Source: Arachis hypogaea (taxonomy: Eukaryota > Streptophyta > Magnoliopsida > Fabales > Fabaceae). From it: DNA of 64,000 bases. Positions 1 through 13,443 of the stretch are shown piece after piece. Below the pieces are notes generated by a model. The model was given only the letters and a program-made list of their open reading frames with translations, searched no databases and had not been told where the DNA came from. Location of the stretch: the NCBI RefSeq assembly GCF_003086295.3, contig NC_092050.1, positions 143,933,699-143,997,698 on the forward strand, read 5' to 3'. Position numbers and translations under genes: made by a program. How positions within the stretch are numbered: position 1 is the first letter of the stretch; every line of letters starts with the position of its first letter.

Positions 1-138
1 AAAATGTGGTGAATTTGTTTTGTTGTGTTTGTTTACTTGGATGTTGGGAACTTGGATTATCTAGAAAGAAATTTTTTTCTCCAGGATTTTAGGGTTACAT
101 ATTGTATCTGTTATTTTGTTTTTGTAGTTATTACTCAT
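1..138. other. Left flank of the first CACTA insertion
   Basis: AT-rich non-coding DNA. Because the CACTA carries a 3-bp duplication, this segment was originally continuous with the sequence starting at 14232, just upstream of a Mutator-like coding remnant. It is therefore plausibly the 5' leader or intron of that remnant. I see no ORF or motif in it. Confidence 0.5.
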
Positions 139-159
139 AGTCCCTAGAAGAAAAATGAT

Positions 160-440
160 GAGAACCGTCGGATTTATCCTCAAATTTAGCGTCAGACATT
201 AGCGGTGAGATTTCTGTTGGATTTATTGTCGGATTAGGCACTAAATTTGTAACCCTAAAATATTACCGTCAGAACAACATTTCTGACAGTAACGTCAACA
301 GTAATATTAGGAGGGGAAAAATAAAGTTTTGGCGTGCTTACTACTGTCGGATTTACCACCGGGAGGATCCGACAGTAACATTGTTTAGTGAAACACTGCA
401 TTTTGAGCACACAAAAAATGTTAATCCGACGGTAATAGTG
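160..440. repeat. Left subterminal repeats of the CACTA element
   Basis: Short motifs related to GTCGGATTTA, GACAGTAA and ACCGTCAG recur in direct and inverted orientation. The same motifs reappear at 13990-14215 at the other end. In En/Spm-type elements such arrays bind the transposase. Confidence 0.75.
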
Positions 441-775
441 CCCTAAATGAAAGCGCGAACATCGTCTCTCCTATTTCGAAATTTTCATTCTCTCTCTTCA
501 TCACCACCCTCTCTCTCATCACCGCCACCACCTCCGTTCTCTGCACCCTCCCGTCGCTGCCAAGAGCACCGCCGTCTTCACCTCGTCTCCGTCTCATCTT
601 CCCTATATGGATACCCCTCTTTCTTCTCCGTCATCCCCTGCTTCTCTATCTCTCCTTCGTCGTCACCACCATCTGCCACCACAGCAACTTTGGTGACCAC
701 CACTGCAACATCCACGTCTTTCCATATTTTTTGCTCTGTTCTTCAGTATAGGTTCTTGAACAACTCTTTTCCAAT

Positions 776-1690
776 TCTTTTAATTTTAGTTTAATATAGT
801 TTAGGTTTGAGTAGAATTTTAATTTTAATTTTGAATCAGTTTCAAAGTTAGTTCAATTTAGTTTTCTAATCTTAGTGGATTTAGGTTAATTAAGTTAGGT
901 TAGATTCAATACATTAGGTTTTGAATAGTTGAAGTATTTAAAATTATCTAATTGTGTTAGTTACTGTGTTGATGACTATTTTGCTAAGGAATTGTTGCTA
1001 AGATTATTTGATAATTATTTAATTTTAGTTTAATTTAGTTTATGTTTGAGTAGCATTAGTTTTAATTTTGAATCTGTTTTCAAAGTTAGTTCAGTTTAGT
1101 TTCTAATCTTAGTGTATTTAGGTTGATTAAGTTATGTTTGATTCAATACATTAGATTCTGAATGCTTGAAGTATTTGAAATTGTCTAATTGTGTTAATTG
1201 CTGCGTTGATTACTGTTTTGCTGAGAAATTATTGCTGAGATTGTTTAATAATTGTTTAATTTTAGTTTAATTTAGTTTAGATTTGAGTTGAATTGGAATT
1301 TTAATTTTGAATCAATTTTCAAAGTTAGTTCAGTTTAGTTTTCTAATCTTAGTGTATTAGGTTGATTAAGTTATGTTTGATTCAATACATTAGATTTTGA
1401 ATGCTTGAAGTATTTGGAATTGTCTAATTATATTAATTGCTGCGTTGACGACTGTTTTGCTGAGAAATTGTTGTTAAGATTGATTGATAATTTTTTAATT
1501 TTATTTTAATTTATTTTAGGTTTTAGTAGAATTAGAATTTTAATTTTGAATCAGTTTCAAAATTAGTTTAGTTTAGTTTTTTAATCTTACTGGATTTAGG
1601 TTGATTAAGTTATGTTTGATTCAGTACATTAGATTTTGAATGCTTGAAGTGTTTAGAATTGTCTAATTGTGTTAATTGCTGTTAATTGCT
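776..1690. repeat. Tandem repeat, about 240-bp unit, nearly four copies
   Basis: Units begin near 776, 1017, 1257 and 1495. Each starts with TTTAATTTTAGTTTAAT and passes through AATACATTAG and TTGCTGCGTTGA blocks. Copies differ by scattered substitutions. The array lies in the 5' leader or first intron of the CACTA gene, directly before the proline-rich exon. Confidence 0.85.
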
Positions 1691-2099
1691 GCGTTCATGA
1701 CTGTTTTGCTAAGAATGTTGCTGAGATTGGTTAATATTTCTTCCGGTACCTCCAGGACTTCTGGATCCTCTCCCTTTACTCCGACCACCCCAATCACGCC
1801 ACAAGTTGCGGGTTTAGCGGACCAGTTGTTCATCATGGTCCCTAACCCCAACTATGTGCCTCCGTCTACCGCGACGATACCGCCTCCTATCGCTTAACAG
1901 CCCGCATCCACGGTGACGCCGACTCCAACGACAGATGCTGTGGCCTCGAAGTCCAGCCACGGAAGTGAGGCAACAGCTGATGGCCCTCCACCACCTCCCA
2001 TCGTACAGTTGCGCATTTGACCTCATGGAGGCACGGGGTAAGTATCACGTTCAATGCTCATGTATTTCCTATTTATGGTTATCACTAGAAGTGCCTGAA

Positions 2100-3085
2100 T
2101 TGTTTCTAGTTTAGTTGATCTAGGTTTGAATGCTAGTTATTGTTTTTAAGTTTCAATGATTATGATTAACTTTATTGCTGAAAGTTCCTGAAAATTGATT
2201 CCTGTTTAGTGGATTTAGGTTGATTTAGAATGATGGTTATTTTTTTTAGTTTTAATGATTATGATTAACTTTATTGCTGAAAGTTCTTGAAAATTGATTC
2301 CTGTGTGGATTTAGGTTGATTTAGAATGTTGGTTATTGTTTTCAAGTTTCAATGATTATGATTAACTTTATTGCTGAAAGTTCCTGAAAATTGATTTCTG
2401 TTTAGTGGATTTAGGTTGATTAGGAATGCTAGTTATTATTTTTAAGTTTTAATGATTATCATTAACTTTACTGAAGAAAGTTCGTGAAAATTGATTCCTG
2501 TTTAGTGGATTTAGGTTGATTTGTAATGCTGGTTATTGTTTTCAAGTTTCAATGATTATGATTAATTAACTTTATTACTAAAAGTTTCTGAAAATTGATT
2601 GCTATTTAGTGGATTTAGGTTGATTTGAAATGCTGGTTATTGTTTTCTAGTTAATGATTATGATTCCTGTTTAGTGGATTTATGTTGATTTGGAATGCTA
2701 GTTATTGTTTTTAAGTTTCAATGATTATGATTAACTTTATTGCTTAAAGTTTTTGAAAAATAATTCCTTTTTTAATGGATTTAGGTTGATTTAGAATGCT
2801 GGTTATTGTTTTAAGTTTTAATGATTATGATTAACTTTATTGCTGAAAGTTCCTAAAAATTGATCCCTACTTAGTAGATTTAGGTTGATTTGGAATACTA
2901 GTTATTGTTTTCTAGTTTTAATGATTACGATTCCTATTTAGTGGATTTAGGTTGATTTGGACTGTTGGTTATTATTTTCTAATTTTAATGATTATGATTC
3001 CTGTTTAGTGGATTTAGGTTAATTTGGAATGCTGGTTATTTTTTTCTAGTTTTAATTATTATGATTCCTATTTAATAGATTTAGG
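2100..3085. repeat. Intronic tandem repeat, about 100-bp unit, about nine copies
   Basis: Degenerate units share GGATTTAGGTTGATTT, GGTTATTGTTTTC and AATGATTATGATTAACTTTA blocks. Some copies are shortened by internal deletion. The array occupies the intron between the proline-rich exon and the next coding exon of the CACTA gene. Confidence 0.85.
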
Positions 3086-3911
3086 TTGATGTACAACCAG
3101 TCCTGAGCCAGCTACACGAAGATCCCCGCTGAGACTAGGAAGCGCTGGTTTGAGAAATGGGTGGTAGTTACTTTCATTGTTTGTGTTTCAAACCTTTTTA
3201 GCTAGTTTATATCCTCTATCTTGTTTAACTAATTTTAAAGTTTCTTTGTTGTAACTACAATTTATTTGGGATGCTGAGCACGATCTAGCCATCCGAAAGA
3301 TATTCAACCATAGAATGGGTTGGCAACTCCAGCAGATGCTGGACGATGTTTGTCATGGGCGGGACCAGCGGACAGGCTGGCTCCGACCGGAGGTAAAGAA
3401 GGCCATGCTACCTCATTGGGAGACCAATGAGGGGTCCAGGCATCAGCATCTCACGAACAGCTAACAGGGTATCGGTCAGGTTGTCCAAGTATATCGGCGG
3501 CTCAGCGACCTTCATGAAGACCAAGGCCAGGCTGATATGTAATTCCTTTAATTTTGTTAATAACTTCGTTATATTCTTTTTGCATATCATTGCTAGACAT
3601 TCTAATCATTTTATATTTCAATGCAACTTGTGTAGTCGAAGTCGTTAGACCGTGAGGCCACATTGGCAGAGACGTTCAAGTACACCCATACACTGAAGGG
3701 GAACAAAGCGACATTCGCTAATCAGGACCATTGTGTGAGTAAACATACAACTGATTATCTTCTACTATAAAATTATTAGAGATTAATTGTATATGTATCT
3801 TAATAATTATAATAACTTGTGTTAATTGCATAGGAGTCCTACACACAGAGACTAGAGGTCGCAACTCAGCAGTCTCAACAGTTTCAGCAAAGTGGGGAGC
3901 ATGCCGCCAAT

Positions 3912-6799
3912 TGTAAGACCCAGAGCTTTTGAAAAAGGGCTATCATTAGCTAATTTCAAATTCAGTGCTTCTGTAGATTTAATTTCAGAATTTTTCTTAT
4001 TAAAGAAAATTAAAGCAAGTTTCGATTAATTGAATTTGAAAATAAATTGAGATTTTTATCCAATTTTACAATTATTGGATTTGAACATTTCATCGAAAAT
4101 AATTTGTGAAATTGATGAACAAATTAGTATTTTATACATTATTATTGTTGGATTAGAATTTACTTCTAATTATTATATTATATTATCCCTATTTTTATTT
4201 GAAATTACAAAAATATCCCTAACCCTAATTTTTGAAAACGAAACCCTAATTCCTAACTCTCAGCCGCCACACCACAACCCCTCCTTTGCCCCCAACATAG
4301 CGCAACAACCCTCTTTTCTTCCTAGCAGAATGCAACACACACAGATTTTTGAAAGAAAGAAAGATCCGGAAGGGAGAAGGAGGAAGGGCGGCGCCGGCGG
4401 GTGTCACTGCTGCCGCGCCTCTATGTTGCACCAAGGAGGGGGAACCGGAGACGTGGGACTGTGCGGTTCCGGCAAGGAGTGCTGTCGTCATTGCTGGCGT
4501 CGAGGAGAAGGAGAGACTGCGCGACATGAAGGAAGGGGACGCGGGCCAGAGTCTTTATTGGAAATGTTATTTGGGGAAATCATGAGTTTAATGCCTTTTC
4601 TATTTACTTGGAGGATTGGGAAATTAGGGCTTCTTTAGTATCTTTAATTAAAACAATTATGAAAGCGATGAAGCTACGCTTTGAAAGAATTATTGAAAAG
4701 AGAATCTTGCTTTGAGGCTGTTTTAAAAAGGTAAAACGGGTTTATGTTTTCTCTATTAAACATAAAGATTTTCCCTTGGAGGAGTTTTCGTGATTTTAAA
4801 AGGATTTGAATTTTGATTGATGAACCTCATTATTCTGACGTTTTAAATAAGCCTCATTATTCCAACAAAAATGATTCTCTTAGCAGTTTGAGACGCTTCA
4901 GATTTAATCATGGATTTAAAGCTGGTTCTATTTAAGTAAAGGAAATGGCTTTGAAAAGAGTAATTGATTACATGACTCGATTTGGCTTAGATCCTATTTT
5001 ATTATTCAAATTAGGAAGCCAAGGTTTTAATGATTTTAAGTGAATTTTAGGAAATGAGTGATGGTAAACTCCCCTAAGGACTTGAGACTCTGCCAAGGAA
5101 CTTTTATTATAAAATCCCATTGTTGAATGGGTGATTTTGAATATCTCAAAGAGATCCTTAACTTGACATGTTTTTGGAAGTTTGGAAAGAGGATGCCGAG
5201 AGTGGCATTGTTTTAAAAGGGGAACTTACTTTGAGTAAACGTGGCTTATGAGCCTGAGATGATTTGAGAACTGAGATATTTAAAAGCCAAGGCTGAAAAG
5301 AGTTGAAATTTGATTTCAAAGTGAAATGAATTGAGAAAAAGTGATTTATGGCTTAAATGCCAATTTTATGAATTTGATGATGTTGAATGGTGGAAGTGCT
5401 ATTTTGTTATGAGCCGGAATGGCTGTGTATGATATTGAATTATGGCTGATTGCCGAATGAGTTATGAGCCGTATGGCTGACTATGAATTATGAATTTAAG
5501 CCGGATGGCTGAGATGGATGTTGATCCATGGCTGAGAATGAATGCATATATGATGAAATATTGATAATTGTGATTTTGCACTTCCACTATCTGAGATACG
5601 AGTTTTCCTGGGTAGTAGCAGTGGCTAGCCACCACGTGCTCCAGGTTGAGACTTGATACTCTGTTGACCCTATGTTGTAAGGGTGGCCGGGCACTGTGAA
5701 AGCCCCGGATGAGCTCGCCCCCGTGAATATACACCAGTGAGGGTGTTGGATATGGATCATGATTATGATCACGATTATATTGAGTATAACTCGAGTTGGG
5801 GATGCACGACAGAGGGACAGTCCAATGGTTAGCTACCAGGACTTGTCGGGTTGGCTCTATAACCGACAGATGATATCATCAGCCACTAGGACAGGCATGC
5901 ATCATATGCATCTATGTGACATTGTTTGGGTGTGCATATTGTACTTGGTTTGCCTTTGTGACTACTTGTGATTAACTGCTAATTGTTCTACTTGCAATAA
6001 CTGTTTGTGCTTGAATTTTCCTATTTGTGTTTGCTACTGAGACCCTGTTGGACTGTGGTGATTGGTTGTTGGTTGGATTGTTTGGGCCTAGGGCCGTGGT
6101 TGAAATGAGATGAACCGATGGTTGGTTTTGGTTTTGTGTTTCTGATTTGAAAAAGTATGAAAGGCTATTTTGGTTCAGCATAGATAAACCTTTTTGAAAG
6201 GCTTTTGAGTTTTTGAAAATTGAACGATTCCTCTTTCAGAAAAGATTTTTGACTTTACTTTTATTGTAAACCGTTGTTTTTGAAAAGAGGCATAAGACGG
6301 TTATTAATCACTGGTATGGTTTATCTTCACGTATCCTATTACAGTAATTCCCAAAAACCCTCTACTGAGAACCCTTTCGAGGATGATGTTCTCACCCCCC
6401 TACATTTTTCCCCTTTCAGGGCATGGGCGCAGAAGTCATGAGAAGTTTATTTAGTTGTTGTTGAGATGCTCTGTATTGTTTTAGTTATGGTTTATTGAAC
6501 CCTCGCCATTATCTTGATATATTCTGTAAGAGGGATAGGAATTGTATTGGTTAATACTTGTAAAGTTATTTATATATATTTATGTATATATATGGATGTT
6601 CTCTTTATGAGTTGTTGTAAGTTGTATGGTATTTATGGATGTACGTTATCGAACGAAAGTATTTTTGGGAGCGGTATTGTGGTTTAAAGTTTTAAACAGG
6701 CTCATATTGTAGTATTAAATAGTATAAGAGTCGTTGTAATGTCCGAGCTATCAGAGTTGCGCAGCCAGAAGCGTGAGCTTTGGTAGTTAGGGTGTTACA
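3912..6799 (+). repeat. 5' LTR of the LARD-like element (2888 bp)
   Basis: Bounded by TG and CA and closely matching the 3' LTR outside one block. Positions 4171-4548 have no counterpart in the 3' LTR, which carries 10015-11191 at the corresponding place. The short ORFs on both strands at 4075-4638 lie in this GC-richer block and are not recognisable proteins. Confidence 0.88.
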
Positions 6800-6802
6800 T
6801 TA

Positions 6803-6814
6803 TGGTATCAGAGC
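6803..6814 (+). promoter_or_regulatory. Primer-binding site, initiator tRNA-Met
   Basis: TGGTATCAGAGC lies four bases after the 5' LTR end and is complementary to the 3' acceptor end of plant initiator methionine tRNA, the commonest primer of plant LTR retrotransposons. Confidence 0.88.
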
Positions 6815-9585
6815 AGTCCTTCCTTTAGAGCCTGAGGAATGGACCGACTATGCTTCAATTGCATACTCTGAGCATTTGTCATGTATTAGGTCTTGTCTAA
6901 TGACGAGACTTAGAGCTTTATGCACATGACGGTCTATTGATTAACACTGTTAGTCTTGCATTGCATAATTTCTGATATTAAGTTTGGCCGACTTAATACT
7001 AGTGAATTATGTATATGAGAGCACTAATGGGTTATCATAGATGATATACGAGTTTTGAGTAAAGCGAATCGCGAGTTTTGGGAACGTTGGAAACTATTTC
7101 TCGAGGCCATTCAGATGTGTGTCTTGGATTTTGTTCGAGTCGACCTGTTCTTTCATGTCCTAACTTGAAGTTATCGATTGCTAATCCTTTTGAAAATTAG
7201 TCTGATCTTTCAACTCTATTCCTCTATTCATATGCATTCTTGTTTGATCTTAATTGCATATGCTTGTTTGCAGTCCTTGTTACATCTATCTTCCTTTGTT
7301 TGAGTTCATCTTGATTCACGTATTCTTTGATATAGCCTTGAACTTGTCTTAATGCGCTGTGCCTTTTAACTCCTGATTTTGGGTCATTATTAGAGAAATT
7401 GTTGATTCAGTTTTTCTCTTAATTGACGGTGATTGCAGCCAATTTTGGGATTTTTATAAAAGTTACTGTTGATTAGATATATACTTATCTATATATGAAA
7501 TTTTGATATTTCTTATACATTTTAACAACTATTTATTTCTAATACCGCGCCTGTACTTTTACTGGTTTACGGAACTGCACCTACTTTAAAAGTAAATTGA
7601 CTTTCTAGTAATTTTACTATAGTTCCAATGCACATCTTCAATTGATTATGTATTTGGGCATTTTTTTTAAAATTCCGGAAAGAAAAAAATTTTTCGCTTT
7701 TACTCTGGTTGAGTTTCATTTGGTAAACTTCACTTAATTTATTTTGATTTGAGTTTGGTTTAGCCTACTACATTGTTTATGTCATTATGATTCTTTTGAA
7801 AATGTTGGACTCATGGCTTTCTCCTTATGAACGGACTCGTTCCTTCTTAAGCTTTTCACCTCTATGACTGTCATACGTGATTCTGTTTTAATTATACATC
7901 TACCTTTTGGGAGCACTACAATCAATCTCAGCTTTCCTTCTCTGGTGAATCTCATCCTTATGTGAGTTTGTTTCAAATTAGTGCATCGTTTATCCTCTCA
8001 TTGTCTCTACCAGAGTTTTTAGTCAAAGATTTATCCTTGAGAAACTACTAATGATGGAGTTGCCTTTTTCTATAACTTTTGTATTCTTTTGGATCAATTG
8101 AAAGCTTGTTTGATGTCTCGTACCTATTGGATCTTGTTTGAACTACTTTGATTTAAGATCATTTCTTGTATGGCATGACTCCTTTTAAATACATGCTAAT
8201 TTTCTTGAATATCCTTCTGAGATGGTGATTTCAAGTATACTTTTGGAGTCTTGTTTTAAATTTTATAAAGGAGGTTTGAATTCTCTTTGAAGAAGTTCTA
8301 AACTAAATTTATTTTTCTGTTGCCTGATTGTAATTGAAACCATTGTTCAATTTTGACAAAGTTGATTTAAAGTTGGCATGCGCTATTTTAAATGAAGTTT
8401 TGAATAGCTTCGTTGTTTAATGGAAACCTGTCCATTTGTAATGCACCACTTATTTCCTTTACCAAATTGTAAGCAAATTTTTACTTCGGAGTTTCTTTTC
8501 TAAAAAGAGTTTAACTTCCTCTTTCGTACTTGCTATAAATGTTATATACGCTTGTTTGAATATGAAATTTTGAGAATTTTGAACAAGCATTTGATTACTT
8601 CCGAGTTTTTATGAACTGCTTTTGGTTAGGTTGTGCACCTAACTATCCTTCTAAAATATTTGAGGAAATATTTTAGCTCTTAGCCAAACTTGTGTGCATT
8701 TTGTTTTTAAAACTCTACATGATCTACTTCAACATGAAATTGTATTGAAGTAAAGCCACATTTATGCTTTTACTACTCTTTTGAAGAATGTTTGTTGCTC
8801 AACTTTTCTTTTAGACTGCAAATTGGTTTTTTCGCAAGTTTTCGACTCTTTCATGAACAATGTATTCGAAAGTATTTGTAATCATGCTCTTGAGTTCTGT
8901 GAGCTTTGTCTTGGGTTTGAGATATTCTTTTCTGTAAACCTCCTACTTCTTTGACTCAACTTGAATTTGTTTCGAACTAAGGCGCTGGTTCTCTTCTTAT
9001 TGGTCCTATTGAATTTCTTGGATCCAAAGGTTATCTTTGGAGTGGTCAATTGGTTTATTTCTAGCAAACTTCATTGCCTGAGCATCCTTGTTTATTGAGA
9101 ATTAGATAAATTCTCTCAAATCTATGAGTACTATCCTTGACATTTGATTCTCCTTTCTAAATCTTGTATCTTTCTGAGTAGACTCGAGAATTGTTTTGAT
9201 ATCACGTGCGACTTGTAGACGTAGTAACGCGATGCGTTAGTTCTTTAAGCCGTGATATGTGCATATGGAAGTTAAAACGGTAGGTGTGCAACGTTACGAG
9301 TTGAGGGTGTTTCGTTCCTTGCGAACGGGTTTGTGGTTGTCAGGCTTATGATCGAATATGGGGATTGTAAAGTGCTTGATGGAGTTGGAAAGTTGAAACC
9401 TTGAGGTTGATATGAGATTAGCGTACGGATGTTGAGCATGTTATTTTAGCCCCATCATGTCTTATAGCCTTCGATGCCTTGCTTTACTATCACATGTTTG
9501 AACCATGTCATCTTTTGCATTGAGCCTATCTTGTAATGGTTGCGTGCAATCACACCCTTGCATCCTTATGCATACGACAACCCAA

Positions 9586-9640
<55 letters not shown>

Positions 9641-9756
9641 TATATGTTGAGATATTTTTGTTTCTTCCTTAAATGTGTTCAAGGGTGAGCTGTTATGAAA
9701 TCTCTTTCGTTTTGTATCAATTTTCGAGGGCGAAAATTTTTATAAGGTGGGTAGAA
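6815..9756. other. Non-coding internal domain of the LARD-like element
   Basis: About 2.9 kb of T-rich DNA with no long ORF in any frame and no retroviral protein motif. It ends with a purine-rich stretch (AAGGTGGGTAGAA, 9744-9756) abutting the 3' LTR, which probably serves as the polypurine tract. Confidence 0.75.
9587..9637. repeat. (TA)n microsatellite
   Basis: About 25 uninterrupted TA units close to the 3' end of the LARD-like internal domain. Confidence 0.97.
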
Positions 9757-12700
9757 TGTAAGACCCAGAGCTTTTGAAAAAGGGCTATCATTAGCTAATT
9801 TCAAATTCAGTACTTCTGTAGCTTTAATTTCAGAAATTTTCTTATTAAAGAAAATTAAAGCAAGTTTTGATTAATTGAATTTGAAAATAAATTGAGATTT
9901 TTATCCAATTTTACAATTATTGGATTGAACGTTTTATCGAAAATAATTTGTGAAATTGATAAACAAATTAGTATTTTACACATTATTATTGTTGGATTAG
10001 AATTTACTTCTAATTTGGTGCGGTGCCAGGGAAGAGGCAAGCTGTTCGCGCCATCCAGTCGCCGGTCCGCTGCCTCCATTTTCTATCGCTGTACCACGGA
10101 GAGGAGAGAGCCACGCCGCACCTCAGTCACTGCTAACCCCTCGAAGAAGCCGCCGACGTTCGTGCCTCCTGCCCCGTCAGCTGCGTCATCACCGCGCCTA
10201 GCCTCACCGCCGTTGACCTTCTCGTAGTCCACTGCCGCCGATTGAGCACCACGGAAGACAGAGAGCACGCTCGATGAGTGAGAAGGGATGGAGGCTGGGC
10301 TGGGAGTCCAACCACCGCATCAAGCCGGCACCGCCTCCGTCAAAACTGCCGCCGTCAGAAAGGGGTTTCGACCGCCGCAGATGTTGCTGCCGGAAAAGGG
10401 AGCTGCGTCTCTATGATTATGACTGCCGGGAGTGGTTCTGTGACTTCTGGGAGCACCGTCGGAGCTTCTGGCTGCTTTTGCCGTCGCCGGAAAATTCTAT
10501 CGGTAAGGACTTTAAGTTGGTTCTCTTTTCCGTTGAGTTTGTGGGAACCTCATTGTCACTGCATATGGTTCAGGTCACCGCTGCTGGTTGAGGTAGCTGT
10601 CGGGCTGTCGCCAAACCGGTTTGAAGACCGCCAAACCTCATTGTAGTTTATTATTGGAATTATTACATATGGATACCGAGGTGAGGCAATGTGTATTTGG
10701 TGATTGTATCAGCCTTATGTATGGTTTGATTGTCTCGAATGATTATGAATATTTGTTTGACTGGATTATTGTGTGGCTTTGTGAAACGAAATGCTTTTTA
10801 AGTTGATTCTTTTAAAGCTTTGAGATCGAGTTTATTCCGTTAGAAATTGATTTGAGTTGAATAGATTTTCTTAAGAATGTGAAAAATAGAATACACTCTT
10901 GAATTCAGCTTGGCCTGCTTTAAATGATCTGTTTTTTTTTTTTAATGAATGATTGTTACTAAACCGTTTCTTTGAAACTTTGGAAATGAGTTTATTCGGC
11001 TGATAATGACTTGATTTTTGAAACGGTTTTCTTGGGATATGGAATTGAGATGACTGTTGGATTTGGCTTGCCTTGAACTGATTTTGGATTTTGGGCTATT
11101 GAAAAGGATTGTGGACAGTTTTGTTGGGACCCGAATTGGGTGGCAAAGTCCAAGTTTTAGGGAAAATGCTGCCGAAATTTCTATAAAATCCGAGTCTTTA
11201 TTGGAAATGTTATTTGGGAAAATCATGAGTTTAATGCCTTTCCAATTTACTTGGAGGATTGCAAAATTAGGGCTTCTTTAGTATCTTTAATTAAAACAAT
11301 TATGAAAGCGATGAAGCTACGCTTTGAAAGAATTATTGAAAAGAGAATCTTGCTTTGAGGCTGTTTTAAAAAGGTAAAACGGGTTTATGTTTTCTCTATT
11401 AAACATAAAGATTTTCCCTTGGAGGAGTTTTCGTGATTTTAAAAGGATTTGAATTTTGATTGATGAACCTCATTATTCTGACGTTTTAAATAAGCCTCAT
11501 TATTCCAACAAAAATGATTCTCTTAGCAGTTTGAGACGCTTCAGATTTAATCATGGATTTAAAGCTGGTTCTATTTAAGTAAAGGAAATGGCTTTGAAAA
11601 GAGTAATTGATTACATGACTCGATTTGGCTTAGATCCTATTTTATTATTCAAATCAGGAAGCCAAGGTTTTAATGATTTTAAGTGAATTTTAGGAAATGA
11701 GTTATGGTAAACTCCCCTAAGGACTTGAGACTCTGCCAAGGAACTTTTATTATAAAATCCTATTGTTGAATAGGTGATTTTGAATATCTCAAAGAGATCC
11801 TTAACTTGCCATGTTTTTGGAAGTTTGGAAAGAGGATGCCGAGAATGGCATTGTTTTAAAAGGGGAACTTACCTTGAGTAAAAGTAGCTTATGAGCCCGA
11901 GATGATTTGAGAACTGAGATCTTTAAAAGCCAAGGCTGAAAAGAGTTGAAATTTGATTTCAAAGTGAAATGAATTGAGAAAAAGTGATTTATGGCTCAAA
12001 TGCCGATTTTATGAATTTTATGATGTTGAATGGTGGAAGTGCTATTTTGTTATGAGCCAGAATGGCTGTGTATGATATTGAATTATGGCTAATTACCGAA
12101 TGAGTTATGAGCCATATGGCTGACTATGAATTATGAATTTAAGCCAGATGGCTGAGATGGATGTTGATCCATGGTTGAGAATGAATGCATATATGATGAA
12201 ATATTGATAATTGTGATTTTGCACTTCCACTATCTGAGATACGAGTTTCCCTGGGTAGTAGTAGTGGCTAGCCACCACGTGCTCCAGGTTGAGACTTGAT
12301 ACTCTGTTGACCCTATGTCGTAAGGGTGGCCAGGCACTGTGGAAGCCCCGGATGAGCTCGCCCCCGTGAATATACACCAGTGAGGGTGTTGGATATGGAT
12401 CATGATTATGATCACGATTATGTTGAGTATAACTCGAGTTGGGGATGCACGACAGAGGGACAGTCCAATGGTTAGCTACCAGGACTTGTCGGGTTGGCTC
12501 TATAACCGACAGATGATATCATCAGCCACTAGGACAGGCATGCATCATATGCATCTATGTGACATTGTTTGGGTGTGCATATTGTACTTGGTTTGCCTTT
12601 GTGACTACTTGTGATTAACTGCTAATTGTTCTACTTGCAATAACTGTTTGTGCTTGAATCTTCCTATTGTGTTTGCTACTGAGACCCTGTTGGACTGTGG

Positions 12701-13443
12701 TGATTGGTTGTTGGTTGGATTGTTTGGGCCTAGGGCCGTGGTTGAAATGAGATGAATCGATGGTTGGTTTCAGTTTTGTGTTTCTGATTTGGAAAAGTAT
12801 GAAAGGCTAGTTTGGTTCAGCATAGATAAACCTTTTTGAAAGGCTTTTGAGTTTTTGAGAATTGAACGATTCCTCTTTCAGAAAAGATTTCTGACTTTAC
12901 TTTTATTGTAAACCGTTGTTTTTGAAAAGAGGCATAAGACGGTTATTAATCACTGGTACGGTTTATCTTCACGTATCCTATTACAATAATTCCCAAAAAC
13001 TCTCTACTAAGAACCCTTTCGAGGATGATGTTCTCACCCCCCTTATATTTTTTCCCCTTTCAGGGCATGGGCGCAGAAGTCATGAGAAGTTTATTTAGTT
13101 GTTGTTGAGATGCTTTGTATTGTTTTAGTTATGGTTTATTGAACCCTCGCCATTATCTTGATATATTCTGTAAGAGGGATAGGAATTTTATTGGTTAATG
13201 CTTGTAAAGTTATTTATATATATTTATGTATATATATGGATGTACTCTTTATGAGTTGTTGTAAGTTGTATCGTATTTATGGATGTACGTTATCGAACGA
13301 AAGTATTTTTGGGAGTGGTATTGCGGTTTAAAGTTTTAAACAGGCTCATATTGTAGTATTAAATAGTGTAAGAGTCGTCGTAATGTCCGAGCTATCAGAG
13401 TTGCACAGTCGGAAGCATGAGCTTTGGTAGTTAGGGTGTTACA
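9757..13443 (+). repeat. 3' LTR of the LARD-like element (3687 bp)
   Basis: Starts TGTAAGACCC and ends GTGTTACA. It matches the 5' LTR at both sides of a unique 1177-bp block (10015-11191). That block is GC-rich at its start and contains unrecognised short ORFs such as 10274-10591. Downstream of it the two LTRs are collinear with scattered substitutions. Confidence 0.88.

Larger units (their letters stand above)
3912..13443 (+). mobile_element. LTR retrotransposon without coding capacity (LARD-like), about 9.5 kb
   Basis: The element is flanked by the perfect 5-bp duplication CCAAT (3907-3911 and 13444-13448). Both LTRs start TGTAAGACCCAGAG and end GGGTGTTACA. A primer-binding site matching initiator tRNA-Met follows the 5' LTR. 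The 2957-bp internal region (6800-9756) has no ORF longer than about 60 codons and no gag, protease, RT or integrase motif that I can see. That fits a large retrotransposon derivative mobilised in trans. It interrupts an exon of the CACTA gene, so it is younger than the CACTA insertion. Confidence 0.9.

Noticed and set aside
447..794. 115-codon Ser/Pro-rich ORF near the CACTA left end
   Set aside because: Pyrimidine-rich leader sequence typical of CACTA 5' regions; not recognisable as protein.
4075..4638. 187-codon ORF and overlapping ORFs in the 5' LTR
   Set aside because: Lies in the unique GC-richer LTR block, with competing ORFs on both strands and no domain.
10274..10646. Overlapping ORFs of 105 and 122 codons in the 3' LTR
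   Set aside because: Same reason: GC-rich LTR block, two frames open at once, no recognisable motif.
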